Below are positions 33,043 through 42,874 of a stretch of 50,937 nucleotides of DNA, in pieces. The stretch spans positions 1 to 50,937 of the forward strand of contig JAFZOI010000031.1 of NCBI GenBank assembly GCA_017550645.1, given 5' to 3'. Made by a program: the position numbers and the translations under genes. This DNA is from Oscillospiraceae bacterium (GTDB lineage Bacteria; Bacillota; Clostridia; Oscillospirales; Oscillospiraceae). The notes under the pieces are model-generated. The model did no database searches. It was not told the origin of the DNA and saw only the letters and a program-made list of their open reading frames with translations. Positions within the stretch are counted from its first letter, which is position 1. Every line of letters begins with the position of its first letter.

Positions 33043-34307
33043 CTGACCGTGAACGCGCTCTTGGCTATGTCGCGGCGCATGTGCATATTCTCAAAGGATA
33101 TCTTGTCCGCCGCGGCGTAAGCCGTCCTGACAGCCTCTTCCATCGAATCCGCGACGGCCGTAACGCCGAGCACGCGCCCGCCGTTTGTGTAGAACTTGCC
33201 GTTTTCGGCCTTCGTGCCCGCATGGAAGACTGTCGCGATCTTTCCGGCCTCGTCGAGCCCGTGTATCTCATAGCCGGACATGTAGGCGACGGGATAGCCG
33301 CCGCTGGCAATGACGACGCAGCAGGCGCAGGATTTTTTCCACTTTACGTCGATATCCGAGAGCCTTTCGTCGGTCACGGCCTCGAAAACATCGAGAAGGT
33401 CCGTCTCGAGAAGGGCGAGGACGGGCTGCGTCTCGGGATCGCCGAAGCGCGCATTGTACTCGACGACCTTCGGCCCGTCGGGCGTGAGCATGAGGCCGAA
33501 GTATATGACGCCTTTGAATTTGCGCCCCTCGGCATTCATGGCCTCTATCGTCGGAACGAATATCTCGCGCAGGCAGCGCTCGGCGAGCTCGGGCGTATAG
33601 TCCGCGACGGGGCAGAAAGCGCCCATGCCGCCGGTATTCGGGCCCTTGTCGTCGTCGTAGGCGCGCTTGTGGTCGCGAGATGACGGCATCTGGACGATGG
33701 TCTTGCCGTCGGTAAAGCAGAGTACGGTGAGCTCGGGACCTGTCATGCGCTCCTCTATGACGACGCGTGCGCCGGACTGTCCGAATTTTTTGTCGAGCAT
33801 CATGGAGCGGACGGCGTCCTCGGCCTCGTCGAGCGTTTCCGCGACGACGACGCCTTTTCCGAGCGCGAGGCCGTCGGCCTTGACGACAATCGGGGCCCCG
33901 ACCTTGCGCAGATACGCGAGAGCCGCCTCCATATCGTCGAAGCTCTCCCACTTTGCGGTCGGGATGCCGTATTTTTTCATCAGAGATTTCGAAAAGACCT
34001 TGCTCGCTTCGATGATGGCCGCGTTGGCGCGCGGGCCGAAGGCGCGTATGCCTGCCGCCTCGAGCGCGTCGACCATGCCGAGAGCGAGAGGATCGTCCGG
34101 CGTCACGACGACGTAGTCGACTTTTCGCTCTTTAGCCAGCGCGACGACGCCGTCGATATCCGTAGCCTTGACGGGAACGCATTCCGCAATCTGAGATATG
34201 CCGCCGTTTCCGGGAGCGCAGAGCAGCTCCGTGACGCGCGGGCTTTTTTTGAGCGCGGCGCAGACGGCGTGCTCGCGGCCGCCGGAGCCTATGACGAGAA
34301 CCTTCAT
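33039..34307 (-). CDS. purD: Phosphoribosylamine-glycine ligase (GAR synthetase)
   Basis: Second step of de novo purine synthesis: phosphoribosylamine + glycine + ATP to GAR. 422 residues, normal length. The N-terminal motif MKVLVIGSGGREHAV is followed by an ATP-grasp core with KADGLALGKGV and the PurD signature RFGDPETQ (VEYNARFGDPETQPVL). GGAGGT precedes the ATG. It lies 16 bases behind the AICAR formyltransferase gene and overlaps the next gene (membrane protein) by 4 bases. Confidence 0.97.
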   Translation of the reverse strand: MKVLVIGSGGREHAVCAALKKSPRVTELLCAPGNGGISQIAECVPVKATDIDGVVALAKERKVDYVVVTPDDPLALGMVDALEAAGIRAFGPRANAAIIEASKVFSKSLMKKYGIPTAKWESFDDMEAALAYLRKVGAPIVVKADGLALGKGVVVAETLDEAEDAVRSMMLDKKFGQSGARVVIEERMTGPELTVLCFTDGKTIVQMPSSRDHKRAYDDDKGPNTGGMGAFCPVADYTPELAERCLREIFVPTIEAMNAEGRKFKGVIYFGLMLTPDGPKVVEYNARFGDPETQPVLALLETDLLDVFEAVTDERLSDIDVKWKKSCACCVVIASGGYPVAYMSGYEIHGLDEAGKIATVFHAGTKAENGKFYTNGGRVLGVTAVADSMEEAVRTAYAAADKISFENMHMRRDIAKSAFTVR

Positions 34308-34323
34308 AACGCTACCTCCGATA

Positions 34324-35487
34324 TCAATGGTGGAACAGACGGATGCCGGTGAACGCCATCACGATGCCGTACTTGTCGCAGACTTCGATGACGTTGTCGT
34401 CGCGAATAGAGCCGCCCGGCTCCGCGACGTAGGCCACGCCGCTCTTATGCGCGCGCTCGATGTTGTCGCCGAACGGGAAGAACGCGTCGGAGCCGAGCGC
34501 GACGCCCGTATTCGTGTCGAGCCAGCGGCGTTTTTCCTCGCGGGAGAGCGGCTCGGGCTTGACGGTGAAATATTTGTCCCACTCGTTGAGGATGTCCATA
34601 TAGTCGTCGGAAATGAAGACGTCAATGGTGTTATCCCTGTCGGGGCGGGCGATGCCTTTCTTAAACGGGAGCTCGAGGATGGCGGGATGCTGGCGCAGAT
34701 ACCAGTTGTCCGCCTTGCTCCCCGCGAGCCTCGTGCAGTGTATGCGCGACTGCTGGCCCGCGCCGACGCCTATCGCCTGACCGTCCTTGACGTAGCAGAC
34801 GGAATTGGACTGCGTGTACTTGAGCGTTATCATCGAGACGATGAGATCGCGCACTGCCTCGGGAGGGAGCTCTTTGTTTTTCGTGACGATATTCGTAAAG
34901 AGCTCGGGCCCTATCTTGAGCTCGTTGCGCCCCTGCTCAAAGGTGATGCCGTAGACGTCCTTATGCTCAATGGGAGCCGGACGGTAGGACGGGTCCATCT
35001 GAACGACGTTGTAGCCGCCCTTCTTCTTGCGCTTGAGTATGGCAAGAGCCTCGTCGGTATACCCCGCGGCGATGACGCCGTCGGAGACTTCGCGCGAGAG
35101 GATGCGGGCCGTCGCCTCGTCGCATATGCCTGAGAGCGCCGCCCAGTCGCCGTAGGAACTCATGCGGTCGGCTCCGCGTGCGCGGGCGTAGGCGCTCGCC
35201 ATCGGCGTAAGCTCGAGGTCCTCGACGAAGTATATCTTCTTCATGACGTCGCTGAGCGGGGAATATACGGCCGCTCCTGCGGGGCTGACGTGCTTGAAGC
35301 TCGCCGCCGCGGGAAGACCCGTCGCCGCCGTGAGCTCGCTGACGAGCTGCCAGGAGTTGAGCGCGTCGAGGAAGTTTATATATCCGGGCCTGCCGTTGAG
35401 AACGGTGACGGGAAGCTCGCCGTCGATGAAAATGCGCGAGGGCTTCTGATTGGGGTTGCACCCGTATTTGAGTTCGAGCTCTTTCAT
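34324..35487 (-). CDS. Stand-alone AICAR formyltransferase (PurH C-terminal domain type)
   Basis: 387-residue enzyme for the ninth step of purine synthesis: AICAR + 10-formyl-THF to FAICAR. It corresponds only to the transformylase part of bifunctional PurH; the N-terminal IMP cyclohydrolase domain is missing, and the cyclohydrolase step is encoded by the adjacent purO-like gene. Signature residues include the Lys-His catalytic pair in FKHVSPAGAA, then LKYTQSNSVCY, GVGAGQQSRIHC and GSDAFFPFGDN. It lies 16 bases behind the IMP cyclohydrolase gene and 16 before purD, within the operon. Confidence 0.93.
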   Translation of the reverse strand: MKELELKYGCNPNQKPSRIFIDGELPVTVLNGRPGYINFLDALNSWQLVSELTAATGLPAAASFKHVSPAGAAVYSPLSDVMKKIYFVEDLELTPMASAYARARGADRMSSYGDWAALSGICDEATARILSREVSDGVIAAGYTDEALAILKRKKKGGYNVVQMDPSYRPAPIEHKDVYGITFEQGRNELKIGPELFTNIVTKNKELPPEAVRDLIVSMITLKYTQSNSVCYVKDGQAIGVGAGQQSRIHCTRLAGSKADNWYLRQHPAILELPFKKGIARPDRDNTIDVFISDDYMDILNEWDKYFTVKPEPLSREEKRRWLDTNTGVALGSDAFFPFGDNIERAHKSGVAYVAEPGGSIRDDNVIEVCDKYGIVMAFTGIRLFHH

Positions 35488-35503
35488 TTATAGCACCTCT
35501 TGT

Positions 35504-36202
35504 TTACTTATTCGCGTTTATTATCTTGCTCTCGATCTTTCCGGTCGCGAGATCGACCGCCGCGGCGTAGAGCGAGACGCGGTTGTCGGCGTTGAGCGCG
35601 TTCCAGACGGCATCGGCGAGCGCATCGGGCCCGTCGGCGTCCGGCTCGACGTCGCGAGGCTCGCCCTTAAAGGAGGGCAGCGGGCTCCCGTCGCCGACGT
35701 AGGTGTGGATAAGGCGCATCTTTCCGGGGGCTGCCTCGGGATAATCGAAGAACTCGCGCACGACGGTCTTTCCCTCGGGATCGCCGGACTTGAGTAAGCT
35801 CAGCGCGTAACCGCCGTCGGGGTAGAGGACGCCGGATATGCGCGGAGTGAAGTTCGGCCCGTCGGGCTCGAACGTGCGCGTGCGGAGAGCGGACTCAAAG
35901 CTTCCGAAGACAGCGAGATGCTCCGCTATCGTGTCGGTCTGGTCGCCGTTCGTGACGACGGTGCAGCCGTTTACGCGGCGGACGGGGGAGTAGATTATCA
36001 GCGAGGGATCGGAGAGCTTGGCGGGGTCGAAGGCCTCCGTGCGGATGCCCTCTCCGTCGGGGACGAAAACGCGGTTGCGGCTGTTGACGCTGCGACCCAT
36101 TATGAAATAGACTATGAGCCCCTTCTTGCCGTCGGAGCTCGTTCCGATGGCGACGCCGCGGCCGGGATAGGAATTGCCTTTGAGAGCTTCGGTGATCTTC
36201 AT
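35504..36202 (-). CDS. purO: IMP cyclohydrolase, PurO-like
   Basis: 232-residue enzyme resembling the archaeal-type IMP cyclohydrolase (PF07826) that closes FAICAR to IMP, the last step of the pathway. Typical features are GNSYPGRGVAIG near the start, FIMGRSVNSRNRVF, and NFTPRISGVL. Its presence directly before a stand-alone AICAR formyltransferase explains the absence of bifunctional PurH. Its start codon shares one base with the purN stop (TAATG), so translation is coupled. The PurO assignment is by motif memory rather than by alignment. Confidence 0.88.
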   Translation of the reverse strand: MKITEALKGNSYPGRGVAIGTSSDGKKGLIVYFIMGRSVNSRNRVFVPDGEGIRTEAFDPAKLSDPSLIIYSPVRRVNGCTVVTNGDQTDTIAEHLAVFGSFESALRTRTFEPDGPNFTPRISGVLYPDGGYALSLLKSGDPEGKTVVREFFDYPEAAPGKMRLIHTYVGDGSPLPSFKGEPRDVEPDADGPDALADAVWNALNADNRVSLYAAAVDLATGKIESKIINANK

Positions 36203-36840
36203 TATTCATTTACCTCCGGTAATATCCTGACGCGTCTGCCCTCGACGACGAGGCGTCCCTGACAGAACAGCGATATCGACTCGGGAAGGATCTTCCACTC
36301 CGCCTGCTCCATTATGCGGCGCTGAAGGACCTCAGGAGTGTCGTCTTCCTCCACCTTGACGGCTTTTTGCAGGATTATCGGCCCTGCGTCCGCCTCGGCG
36401 ACGACAAAGTGCGAGGTCGCGCCGCTGACCTTTACGCCGTATGCCAGCGCCTTCTTGTGCACGCGAAGCCCATAGGCTCCGTTGCCGCAGAAGGAGGGGA
36501 TGAGAGCGGGATGGATGTTGATGACTTTGTTTTCGTAGGTCTCGGAAAAGCTCGGGGACAGTACGTAGAGGAATCCCGCGAGGACGATGAGCTCCGCGCC
36601 GACCTCGAGGCAGACGCGCTCTATCGCGTCGGTATACCTCTGTCTGTCGGGGTACTCCTTGACGTCGACGACCCTCGTCGGCACGCCGGCCTTTTCGGCT
36701 CTAGTGAGCGCGTATGCGTCGGGAGAGGAGGAGATGACCGCGGCGATCTCGCAGTTTTTGATGCGCCCGTCCGCGAGCGAATCAAGGATGGCCTGCAGGT
36801 TGGTCCCGCCTCCGGAGACGAGCACGACGGTCTTTACCAT
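36202..36840 (-). CDS. purN: Phosphoribosylglycinamide formyltransferase
   Basis: 212-residue GAR transformylase (10-formyl-THF dependent), third step of purine synthesis. Motifs: [15 protein letters not shown] at the phosphate loop, catalytic Asn/His in [12 protein letters not shown], and the folate-side aspartate in DAGPIILQ. The start overlaps the purM end by 7 bases, and the stop overlaps the purO start by 1 base. The SFCGNGAYG loop differs from the commoner AFPGxGFYG but keeps the key residues. Confidence 0.96.
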   Translation of the reverse strand: MVKTVVLVSGGGTNLQAILDSLADGRIKNCEIAAVISSSPDAYALTRAEKAGVPTRVVDVKEYPDRQRYTDAIERVCLEVGAELIVLAGFLYVLSPSFSETYENKVINIHPALIPSFCGNGAYGLRVHKKALAYGVKVSGATSHFVVAEADAGPIILQKAVKVEEDDTPEVLQRRIMEQAEWKILPESISLFCQGRLVVEGRRVRILPEVNE

Positions 36841-37880
36841 TTGAGCTCGACTCCCTTCTCGCCGCTAACGCAGCTGCCGAGGACGTAGGGCCTCTCGCCG
36901 CAGCGGACGAGAGCCTCCATGACTTCGCCGGCGACGCCTCTGTCTATCGCGAGCATGTAGCCTATGCCCATGTTGAAGGTGTTGTACATTTCGCGCGTAT
37001 CTATGCCGCCGCGCTCCTGCAGCATATTGAATATGGGCGGCACGGGCGCTCCGGTCGTGGAGATGACGGCGCGTATCCCGTCCGGGAGCATGCGGGGGAC
37101 GTTTTCATAGAATCCTCCGCCTGTTATATGGCACATGCCGTGAACGTCGATGCCGAGCTTGTCCACAAGCGTCGTGACCGTCCGGCAGTAGATGCGGGTG
37201 GGCTTGAGAAGCTCGTCGCCGAGAGAGCAGCCGAGCTCGGGCTGATATTCCTTGAGGTCTGCGTTTTCGACGTCGAGCAGCTTGCGGACCAGGGAAAATC
37301 CGTTGGAGTGGACTCCCGTCGAGGCGAGGCCGATGATGATATCGCCGTCCTTTATCCTGCTCCCGTCTATCATGCGCTTGCGGTCGACGATACCGACGGC
37401 AAAGCCGGCGATATCGTATTCGTCCTCTGCGTAAAAGCCCGGCATCTCCGCCGTCTCGCCGCCGACGAGCGCGCACGATCCGCGCACGCAGCCCTCCGCC
37501 ACGCCGGAGACTATCTCGGCGATGCGCTCGGGTTTATTCTTGCCGCAGGCTATGTAGTCGAGAAAGAACATCGGCCTCGCGCCGCAGCAGGCTATGTCGT
37601 TGACGCACATCGCGACGCAGTCGATGCCGACGGTGTCGTGCTTATCGGCGAGAAAAGCTATTTTCAGTTTTGTGCCGACGCCGTCCGTACCCGAGACGAG
37701 GACGGGCTCGGCAATGCCGGTCAGATCGGGCAGCACCATGCCGCCGAAGCCGCCTATCGAAGACATGACCTCCGGGGTCTGCGTCCTCTCGACGTGCTTT
37801 TTCATGAGCTCGACGGCCTTGTAGCCCGCAGTAACGTCTACGCCAGCGGCGGCGTAGCTGTCGGAAAACGATTCAGACAT
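36834..37880 (-). CDS. purM: Phosphoribosylformylglycinamidine cyclo-ligase (AIR synthetase)
   Basis: 348-residue ATP-dependent enzyme, fifth step of purine synthesis (FGAM to AIR). Motifs: DSYAAAGVD at the N-terminus, [14 protein letters not shown] (ATP/Mg loop), [11 protein letters not shown], and [15 protein letters not shown]. An in-frame ATG 60 bases upstream lies inside the purF 3' end. The ATG at 37880, with TTTGGAGGTCAAC before it, gives the correct N-terminus. It overlaps purN by 7 bases. Confidence 0.97.
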   Translation of the reverse strand: MSESFSDSYAAAGVDVTAGYKAVELMKKHVERTQTPEVMSSIGGFGGMVLPDLTGIAEPVLVSGTDGVGTKLKIAFLADKHDTVGIDCVAMCVNDIACCGARPMFFLDYIACGKNKPERIAEIVSGVAEGCVRGSCALVGGETAEMPGFYAEDEYDIAGFAVGIVDRKRMIDGSRIKDGDIIIGLASTGVHSNGFSLVRKLLDVENADLKEYQPELGCSLGDELLKPTRIYCRTVTTLVDKLGIDVHGMCHITGGGFYENVPRMLPDGIRAVISTTGAPVPPIFNMLQERGGIDTREMYNTFNMGIGYMLAIDRGVAGEVMEALVRCGERPYVLGSCVSGEKGVELKW

Positions 37881-37893
37881 GTTGACCTCCAAA

Positions 37894-39315
37894 TTAGTCT
37901 TTTCCGGTCCAGCAATAGGTGCAGACGCTGTCCTTGTCAAGCCCTATCGCGTTGAGCAGACCTTCAAGAGAATGATATTCAAGGGAAGAGAATCCGAGTT
38001 TTTTGCATATCGCGCAGCGCATCGCCTTTCCGCGTTCCGTCGTCCCGTCGCTGTATTCGTCGAGATGCTCGCGGCTGGCTTCTCCCTCGAGGTCCTCGGC
38101 CGTCTGGCGGGCAATGAACTCCATCTCAGACTTGCTCGTGGAGAAATTGAGGAATTTGCATGCGTACATGATGGGCGGGCAGGCTGAGCGCATGTGGACC
38201 TCTTTCGCGCCGTTTTCATAGAGGAAGTCGACCGTCTCGCGCAGCTGCGTGCCGCGCACGATGCTGTCGTCGACAAAGAGGAGCTTGCGCCCCTCGATGA
38301 GCTCATGGACGGGGATCTGCTTCATCTTGGCGACCTTGTTCCGCTCGGCCTGATTGGTCGGCATAAAGCTGCGCGGCCATGTCGGCGTATATTTGATAAA
38401 CGGCCTTGCAAAGTGCTTGCCGCCGGCGTTGGCGTAGCCTATGGCGTGCGGCGTACCGGAATCGGGCACGCCGGAGACGAAGTCTATATCCTGCGCTATA
38501 CCGGCCTCCATGTCGGCCTTGGCCATGCTCGCGCCGTTGCGATATCGCATGACCTCGACGTTGACGCCCTCGTAGGTAGAGTTGGGATAGCCGAAATATG
38601 TCCAAAGGAAGGCGCAGATGCGCTTTTTCTTCCCGGGCTCGGCAAGCTGCTTCATGCCGTCGGGCTTTAAGCTGACTATCTCGCCCGGTCCGAGCTCGTA
38701 TGCCATCGTATAGCCGAGCTTCGGGAAGACGAATGACTCGAATGAGACGCACCAGCCGTCGTCGTTATTGCCGAGCAGAACGGGGAGCCTGCCGAGCCTG
38801 TCTCTTGCGACGATGAGCTCTCCGCCGTCGCGCAGGATGAGGACGGTCAGAGACCCGTCGACCTGCTCCTGAGCATAGCGGATGCCCTCGGCTATTGTGT
38901 CCTTTTTGTCTATCATTGCCGCCGCGAGCTCGGTGGTGTTTACCTTGCCGCCGGTCATGGCGTTGAAGTGCCCGCCGGAGGCGAGATGCTTTGCCGCGAG
39001 CTCGTCGGCATTGTTGATCTTGCCAGTGATGCAGATCGCGTAAGTTCCCTGCGAGGAACGGATGAGAAGAGGCTGCGGATCGGTGTCGCTGATGCAGCCT
39101 ATGCAGGCTCCGCCGCGCATCTCGTCGGTTATCCCCTCGAATTTAGTCCTAAAGGGGGAATTGGAGATGTTGTGTATCTCGCGTTGGAGCCCTATCTCGG
39201 GGTCCCACGCGGCCATTCCGCCCCGGGCCGTGCCGAGGTGGGAGTGGTAGTCCGTGCCGAAGAAAACGTCAATAACAGCGTCGTGCTTAGAGGTGACGCC
39301 GAAAAAACCGCCCAT
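37894..39315 (-). CDS. purF: Amidophosphoribosyltransferase-like protein lacking the N-terminal catalytic Cys
   Basis: 473-residue homologue of PurF, the committing enzyme of purine synthesis (PRPP + glutamine to phosphoribosylamine). The Ntn-glutaminase domain is present ([28 protein letters not shown]), as is the PRTase domain with the PRPP loop [16 protein letters not shown], and a cysteine-rich C-terminus ([18 protein letters not shown]). The protein begins MGGFFGV: where PurF normally exposes Cys1 (as in CGIFGI), there is glycine, and no cysteine lies near the start. Glutamine hydrolysis by the standard mechanism therefore looks impossible; ammonia could be the nitrogen donor, or another PurF may exist elsewhere. 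It sits 13 bases before purM in the operon. Confidence 0.9.
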   Translation of the reverse strand: MGGFFGVTSKHDAVIDVFFGTDYHSHLGTARGGMAAWDPEIGLQREIHNISNSPFRTKFEGITDEMRGGACIGCISDTDPQPLLIRSSQGTYAICITGKINNADELAAKHLASGGHFNAMTGGKVNTTELAAAMIDKKDTIAEGIRYAQEQVDGSLTVLILRDGGELIVARDRLGRLPVLLGNNDDGWCVSFESFVFPKLGYTMAYELGPGEIVSLKPDGMKQLAEPGKKKRICAFLWTYFGYPNSTYEGVNVEVMRYRNGASMAKADMEAGIAQDIDFVSGVPDSGTPHAIGYANAGGKHFARPFIKYTPTWPRSFMPTNQAERNKVAKMKQIPVHELIEGRKLLFVDDSIVRGTQLRETVDFLYENGAKEVHMRSACPPIMYACKFLNFSTSKSEMEFIARQTAEDLEGEASREHLDEYSDGTTERGKAMRCAICKKLGFSSLEYHSLEGLLNAIGLDKDSVCTYCWTGKD

Positions 39316-39345
39316 AGTGAACGCTCCTGTCCTTAAAGGGTATTG

Positions 39346-39837
39346 TCAGTCGAGTTTTCCGCCGAAGGCCTCGTCTTTTTCCTTGACCTTGCGGGCCATG
39401 TCCGCCTTGAACTCCGCGAGCTTCGCGGCGAGCGCGTCATCGGAAAGCGCGAGTATCTGCGCGGCGAGGATACCGGCGTTTTCGGCCGCTCCGACGCCGA
39501 CCGTCGCGACGGGGACTCCCGTCGGCATCTGCACGACGGAGAGAAGGCTGTCGAGCCCGTCCATAAAGGAGGACTTCATCGGAAGACCTATGACGGGGAG
39601 GGCCGTATGCGCCGCAAGAAATCCCGCCAGATGCGCCGCCTTGCCCGCGGCCGCGATAATGACGCCGAAGCCCCTATCGGCCGCCGCGGAAGCAAATTCC
39701 GAGGCCGCGTCTGGCGTCCTGTGGGCGGAGATGATCCTTGTCTCGACGGGTACGCCAAAGGACCTGAGCCTCTCGACAGCTGCGGAAACGACGGGAGCGT
39801 CGCTGTCCGAGCCCATGATTACCGCTGCTTTTTTCAT
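39346..39837 (-). CDS. purE: N5-carboxyaminoimidazole ribonucleotide mutase
   Basis: 163-residue class I PurE, catalysing N5-CAIR to CAIR in purine synthesis. Motifs: VIMGSDSDAPV near the start, SAHRTPDAA, and AAGKAAHLAGFLAAHT with LPVIGLPMKSS. ATGGAGGTCAG precedes the ATG at 39837; a longer frame upstream is not supported. First gene of the purine operon; the promoter lies about 75 bases upstream. No purK is in the window. Confidence 0.95.
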   Translation of the reverse strand: MKKAAVIMGSDSDAPVVSAAVERLRSFGVPVETRIISAHRTPDAASEFASAAADRGFGVIIAAAGKAAHLAGFLAAHTALPVIGLPMKSSFMDGLDSLLSVVQMPTGVPVATVGVGAAENAGILAAQILALSDDALAAKLAEFKADMARKVKEKDEAFGGKLD

Positions 39838-39910
39838 TCTGACCTCCATAAATGACCGGCTATACAACAGATGGTGTTTTTCAGATAGTTTTCTCTACTA
39901 ATAATACTAA

Positions 39911-39939
39911 ATAATACTATATATCTCTTTTAATGTCTA
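39911..39939 (-). promoter_or_regulatory. Promoter of the purine operon
   Basis: Minus strand -35 TAGACA (39934-39939), 17-base spacer, -10 TATTAT (39911-39916), in a very AT-rich stretch. A leader of about 65 bases precedes purE; I see no purine riboswitch aptamer in it. The ATAATACTA motif occurs twice here in tandem. Confidence 0.7.
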
Positions 39940-40080
39940 TACTTTTCGTGTCTTTTCCGCGATTTGAAAAAACTAATTGAATGCTTTGCGGCAAAAAATA
40001 AAGGGTTTTTGAGAAAAAATCAGTATTATATATTCAGAACGTGAAAAAGGTCGGACAATGAAGAAAAGGAGGCGGGAAAA

Positions 40081-41088
40081 ATGTCTACACCGAGGGAAAG
40101 ACGCGAGGAGGCCGAGAGGATCCTCTGCATGCCCGGCGCCATGCTCTCCGCGGAGTCGCGCGGACGTATGGTCGAGGAAGAGCCGTGTGATATACGGACC
40201 TGCTTTCAGCGGGATATAGACCGCATCGTCCATTCCAAATCCTTTCGCCGCCTGAAGCATAAGACGCAGGTCTTCCTCCAGCCGGAGGGAGACCATTACC
40301 GCACCCGCATGACGCACACCATCGAGGTCGTGCGCATAGCGAGGACCATATCCCGCGCTCTGGGACTCAACGAAGACCTGACGGAGGCCGTCGCATGGGG
40401 GCACGACCTCGGCCATACGCCCTTCGGCCACGCGGGCGAGCGGGCTCTTGCCGAGCTCTGCCCGGAGGGCTTCCTTCACAACGAACAGAGCCTTCGCGTC
40501 GTCGACGTGCTCGAGAAAAACGGCCGCGGGCTCAACCTCACCTTCGAAGTGCGCGACGGCATCGTCAACCACGTCGGAGAGGGGACGGCCTGCACTCTCG
40601 AGGGCAGGGTGGTCCGCCTTGCCGACAGGCTGGCCTATATAAACCACGACGTCGACGACGCCATCCGCGCCGGCATCCTGACCGATTCGGATATCCCCGA
40701 GGATATCCGGGAAACGGTCGGCGCCAAATACAGCCAGCGCCTCAATACGCTCATCAAGGCCGTTATAGAATACGGAGAGCGGACGGGCGAGGTCGGCATG
40801 GAGCCGGATATGGGCGCCGTCGTCGAGCGCTTCCATGACTTCATGTACGCCATGGTGTACCGAAACCCCGTCGCCAAGGGCGAGGAATCGAAGGTGCTCG
40901 GCATCCTTGAAGGGCTGAATAAATACTATCTGGCGGACCTAAACCGCCTGCCGGACGACTACCGCGCCCTGCTCGCGAGATTTTCCGGTCCGCGCGTCGT
41001 CTGCGACTACATTTCCGGCATGACGGACAAATTCGCGGTGGATAAATTCGAGGAGATATATGTGCCCGCCGCGTGGAAGATAAGATAG
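40081..41088 (+). CDS. dgt: dGTP triphosphohydrolase (Dgt-like, HD domain)
   Basis: 335-residue HD-superfamily dNTP triphosphohydrolase that removes triphosphate from dGTP/dNTPs. Motifs: SFRRLKHKTQVF (55-66), metal ligands in RMTHTIEV (H79) and WGHDLGHTPFGHAGE (H108, D109, catalytic H112), and RLADRLAYINHD in the C-terminal half. Its place just before dnaG and rpoD is the standard clostridial arrangement. AGGAGGCGGGAAAA precedes the ATG. First gene of a six-gene + strand operon; a clear promoter was not found in the AT-rich region upstream. Confidence 0.95.
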   Translation: MSTPRERREEAERILCMPGAMLSAESRGRMVEEEPCDIRTCFQRDIDRIVHSKSFRRLKHKTQVFLQPEGDHYRTRMTHTIEVVRIARTISRALGLNEDLTEAVAWGHDLGHTPFGHAGERALAELCPEGFLHNEQSLRVVDVLEKNGRGLNLTFEVRDGIVNHVGEGTACTLEGRVVRLADRLAYINHDVDDAIRAGILTDSDIPEDIRETVGAKYSQRLNTLIKAVIEYGERTGEVGMEPDMGAVVERFHDFMYAMVYRNPVAKGEESKVLGILEGLNKYYLADLNRLPDDYRALLARFSGPRVVCDYISGMTDKFAVDKFEEIYVPAAWKIR

Positions 41089-41098
41089 GGGGCTGAAA

Positions 41099-42862
41099 AT
41101 GGCTTTTCCCGACAGCTTCATAGAAGAACTCGTCGAGCGCAGCAACATAGTCGACGTCGTCTCGAACTACGTTCAGCTGACCCGTAAGGGCTCGAATATG
41201 TTCGGCCTGTGCCCCTTCCATAATGAGAAGACAGGCTCTTTTTCCGTCTCCGAGTCAAAGCAGCTGTACTACTGCTTCGGCTGCGGCAAGGGCGGGGGAG
41301 TCATCAACTTCATAATGGAGATCGAGAACCTCAGTTATCCCGACGCGGTGCGCTTTCTCGCCGAGAGGGCGGGCATGACCGTCCCCGAGGAGCAAAACGA
41401 CGACGGAGCCAAGCGCAGAAAGCGCCTTCTCGAACTCCATAAGGACGCGGCGCGGTTTTTCCACGCCATGCTGTCCGCTCCGGAGGGGGCGCTTGCCGCG
41501 GAGTACGCCGCCAAGCGCGCTCTTACTCCCAAGACGATACGCAATTTCGGCCTCGGAGCCGCTCCCGATTCATGGGACTCGCTCATCCGCGCCATGACGG
41601 AAAAGGGCTACACCAAGCGCGAACTGCTCGACGCCGGGCTCGTCAGCTCCGGTAAAAACGGCCGCATCTACGACAAGTTCAGAAACAGACTGATGTTCCC
41701 GGTCATCGACGTGAGGGGCGACGTGATCGCCTTCGCCGGCCGTTCGCTCGACGGGTCGGAGCCGAAGTACCTCAATTCGCCCGAGACGATGCTCTTTTCA
41801 AAGCGCCGCTCGCTCTACGGGATAAACTTCGCAAAGAACACAAAGCGGGGGAGCATCCTGCTCGTCGAGGGCAATATCGACGTAGTGACGCTCCATCAGG
41901 CGGGCATAGACAACGCCGTCGCCACGATGGGCACGTCGCTTACGACCGAGCAGACGCGCCTCATGTCGCGCTATGCCAAGGAGATAATAATCTGCTATGA
42001 TAACGATCCCGCCGGCCTAAAAGCGACGGACCGCGCCATAAGTATCCTGAAAAATTCCGAGTTTTCCGTCAAAGTCCTGCATCTGCCCGACAGGGTAGTG
42101 AACGGCGAAAAGGTCAAGATCGACGCCGACGACTATATAAAGCTCTACGGCGCGGCCTCCTTCGAAAAGCTCATGCGTCTGAGCGAGAACCACATAGAAT
42201 ATGAACTGGCCGTTTTGCGCGGCGGAGCCGATCTCGAGAGCGACGACGGAAGAGTGGAGTACCTCAAAAAGTCGGGCGAGCTCATAGCCAAGCTCGGAAG
42301 CCCCGTCGAGAGAGAGGTCTACGCGGGCCGCGCGGCCGAAACGGCGGGCGTATCGCGCGAGGCCATGCTTTCGGAGATCGAGCGCGCCAGAAAGAGGCTC
42401 GCCGCCGCTGCGAGAAAAAAGCAGGAGAAGGAAGCTTTGCGCCCCGCGAGCGCCATGCAGCCGACGGACCGCTCCATGCGGTATACCGACGTGCGCAGCG
42501 CCGCCGCCGAGGAGGGCGTCGTCAGACTGCTTATGCTCGACCCGTCGCTCATATCCAAATGCGACCTGAAGGGCGAGGAGTTCACTTCGCCGTTTCTCGG
42601 CAGCGTCTATTCAATTATCTTGACGCGCGCCGCTCAGCTCAAAAGCGTCGATCCCGCCGCGCTCATCCCGCTTCTTAAGCCCGAGGAGGCGCAGGAGCTG
42701 ACGCGAATATCGCAAAAGCCTCAGACGGCGGCGGACGCGTCGAAGACCTTGAAGGAATACATAGACGTTATCAGAACGCAGCGCCTCGCCGCGTCGGACG
42801 ATCTGATGGCGGCAAGAAATAAATATCTTGAAAACAAAGCTTACGAAAGCAAAGAGGGATAA
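41099..42862 (+). CDS. dnaG: DNA primase
   Basis: 587-residue primase making RNA primers for replication. The N-terminal CHC2 zinc ribbon has C38, H41, C59 and C62 (CPFH...CFGC). The catalytic TOPRIM region includes LLVEGNIDVVTLHQAG and the acidic IICYDNDPAG. The C-terminal helicase-interaction domain (about 460-587) is all-helical and poorly conserved, as usual. It begins 10 bases after dgt and ends 12 bases before rpoD, forming the classic macromolecular-synthesis operon. Confidence 0.97.
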   Translation: MAFPDSFIEELVERSNIVDVVSNYVQLTRKGSNMFGLCPFHNEKTGSFSVSESKQLYYCFGCGKGGGVINFIMEIENLSYPDAVRFLAERAGMTVPEEQNDDGAKRRKRLLELHKDAARFFHAMLSAPEGALAAEYAAKRALTPKTIRNFGLGAAPDSWDSLIRAMTEKGYTKRELLDAGLVSSGKNGRIYDKFRNRLMFPVIDVRGDVIAFAGRSLDGSEPKYLNSPETMLFSKRRSLYGINFAKNTKRGSILLVEGNIDVVTLHQAGIDNAVATMGTSLTTEQTRLMSRYAKEIIICYDNDPAGLKATDRAISILKNSEFSVKVLHLPDRVVNGEKVKIDADDYIKLYGAASFEKLMRLSENHIEYELAVLRGGADLESDDGRVEYLKKSGELIAKLGSPVEREVYAGRAAETAGVSREAMLSEIERARKRLAAAARKKQEKEALRPASAMQPTDRSMRYTDVRSAAAEEGVVRLLMLDPSLISKCDLKGEEFTSPFLGSVYSIILTRAAQLKSVDPAALIPLLKPEEAQELTRISQKPQTAADASKTLKEYIDVIRTQRLAASDDLMAARNKYLENKAYESKEG

Positions 42863-42874
42863 GGAGGAAACCAG

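Noticed and set aside
39838..40080. A purine riboswitch in the purE leader or a regulatory RNA in the AT-rich dgt upstream region
   Set aside because: No purine aptamer core or convincing terminator/antiterminator pair was found; only an AT-rich promoter stretch is visible.
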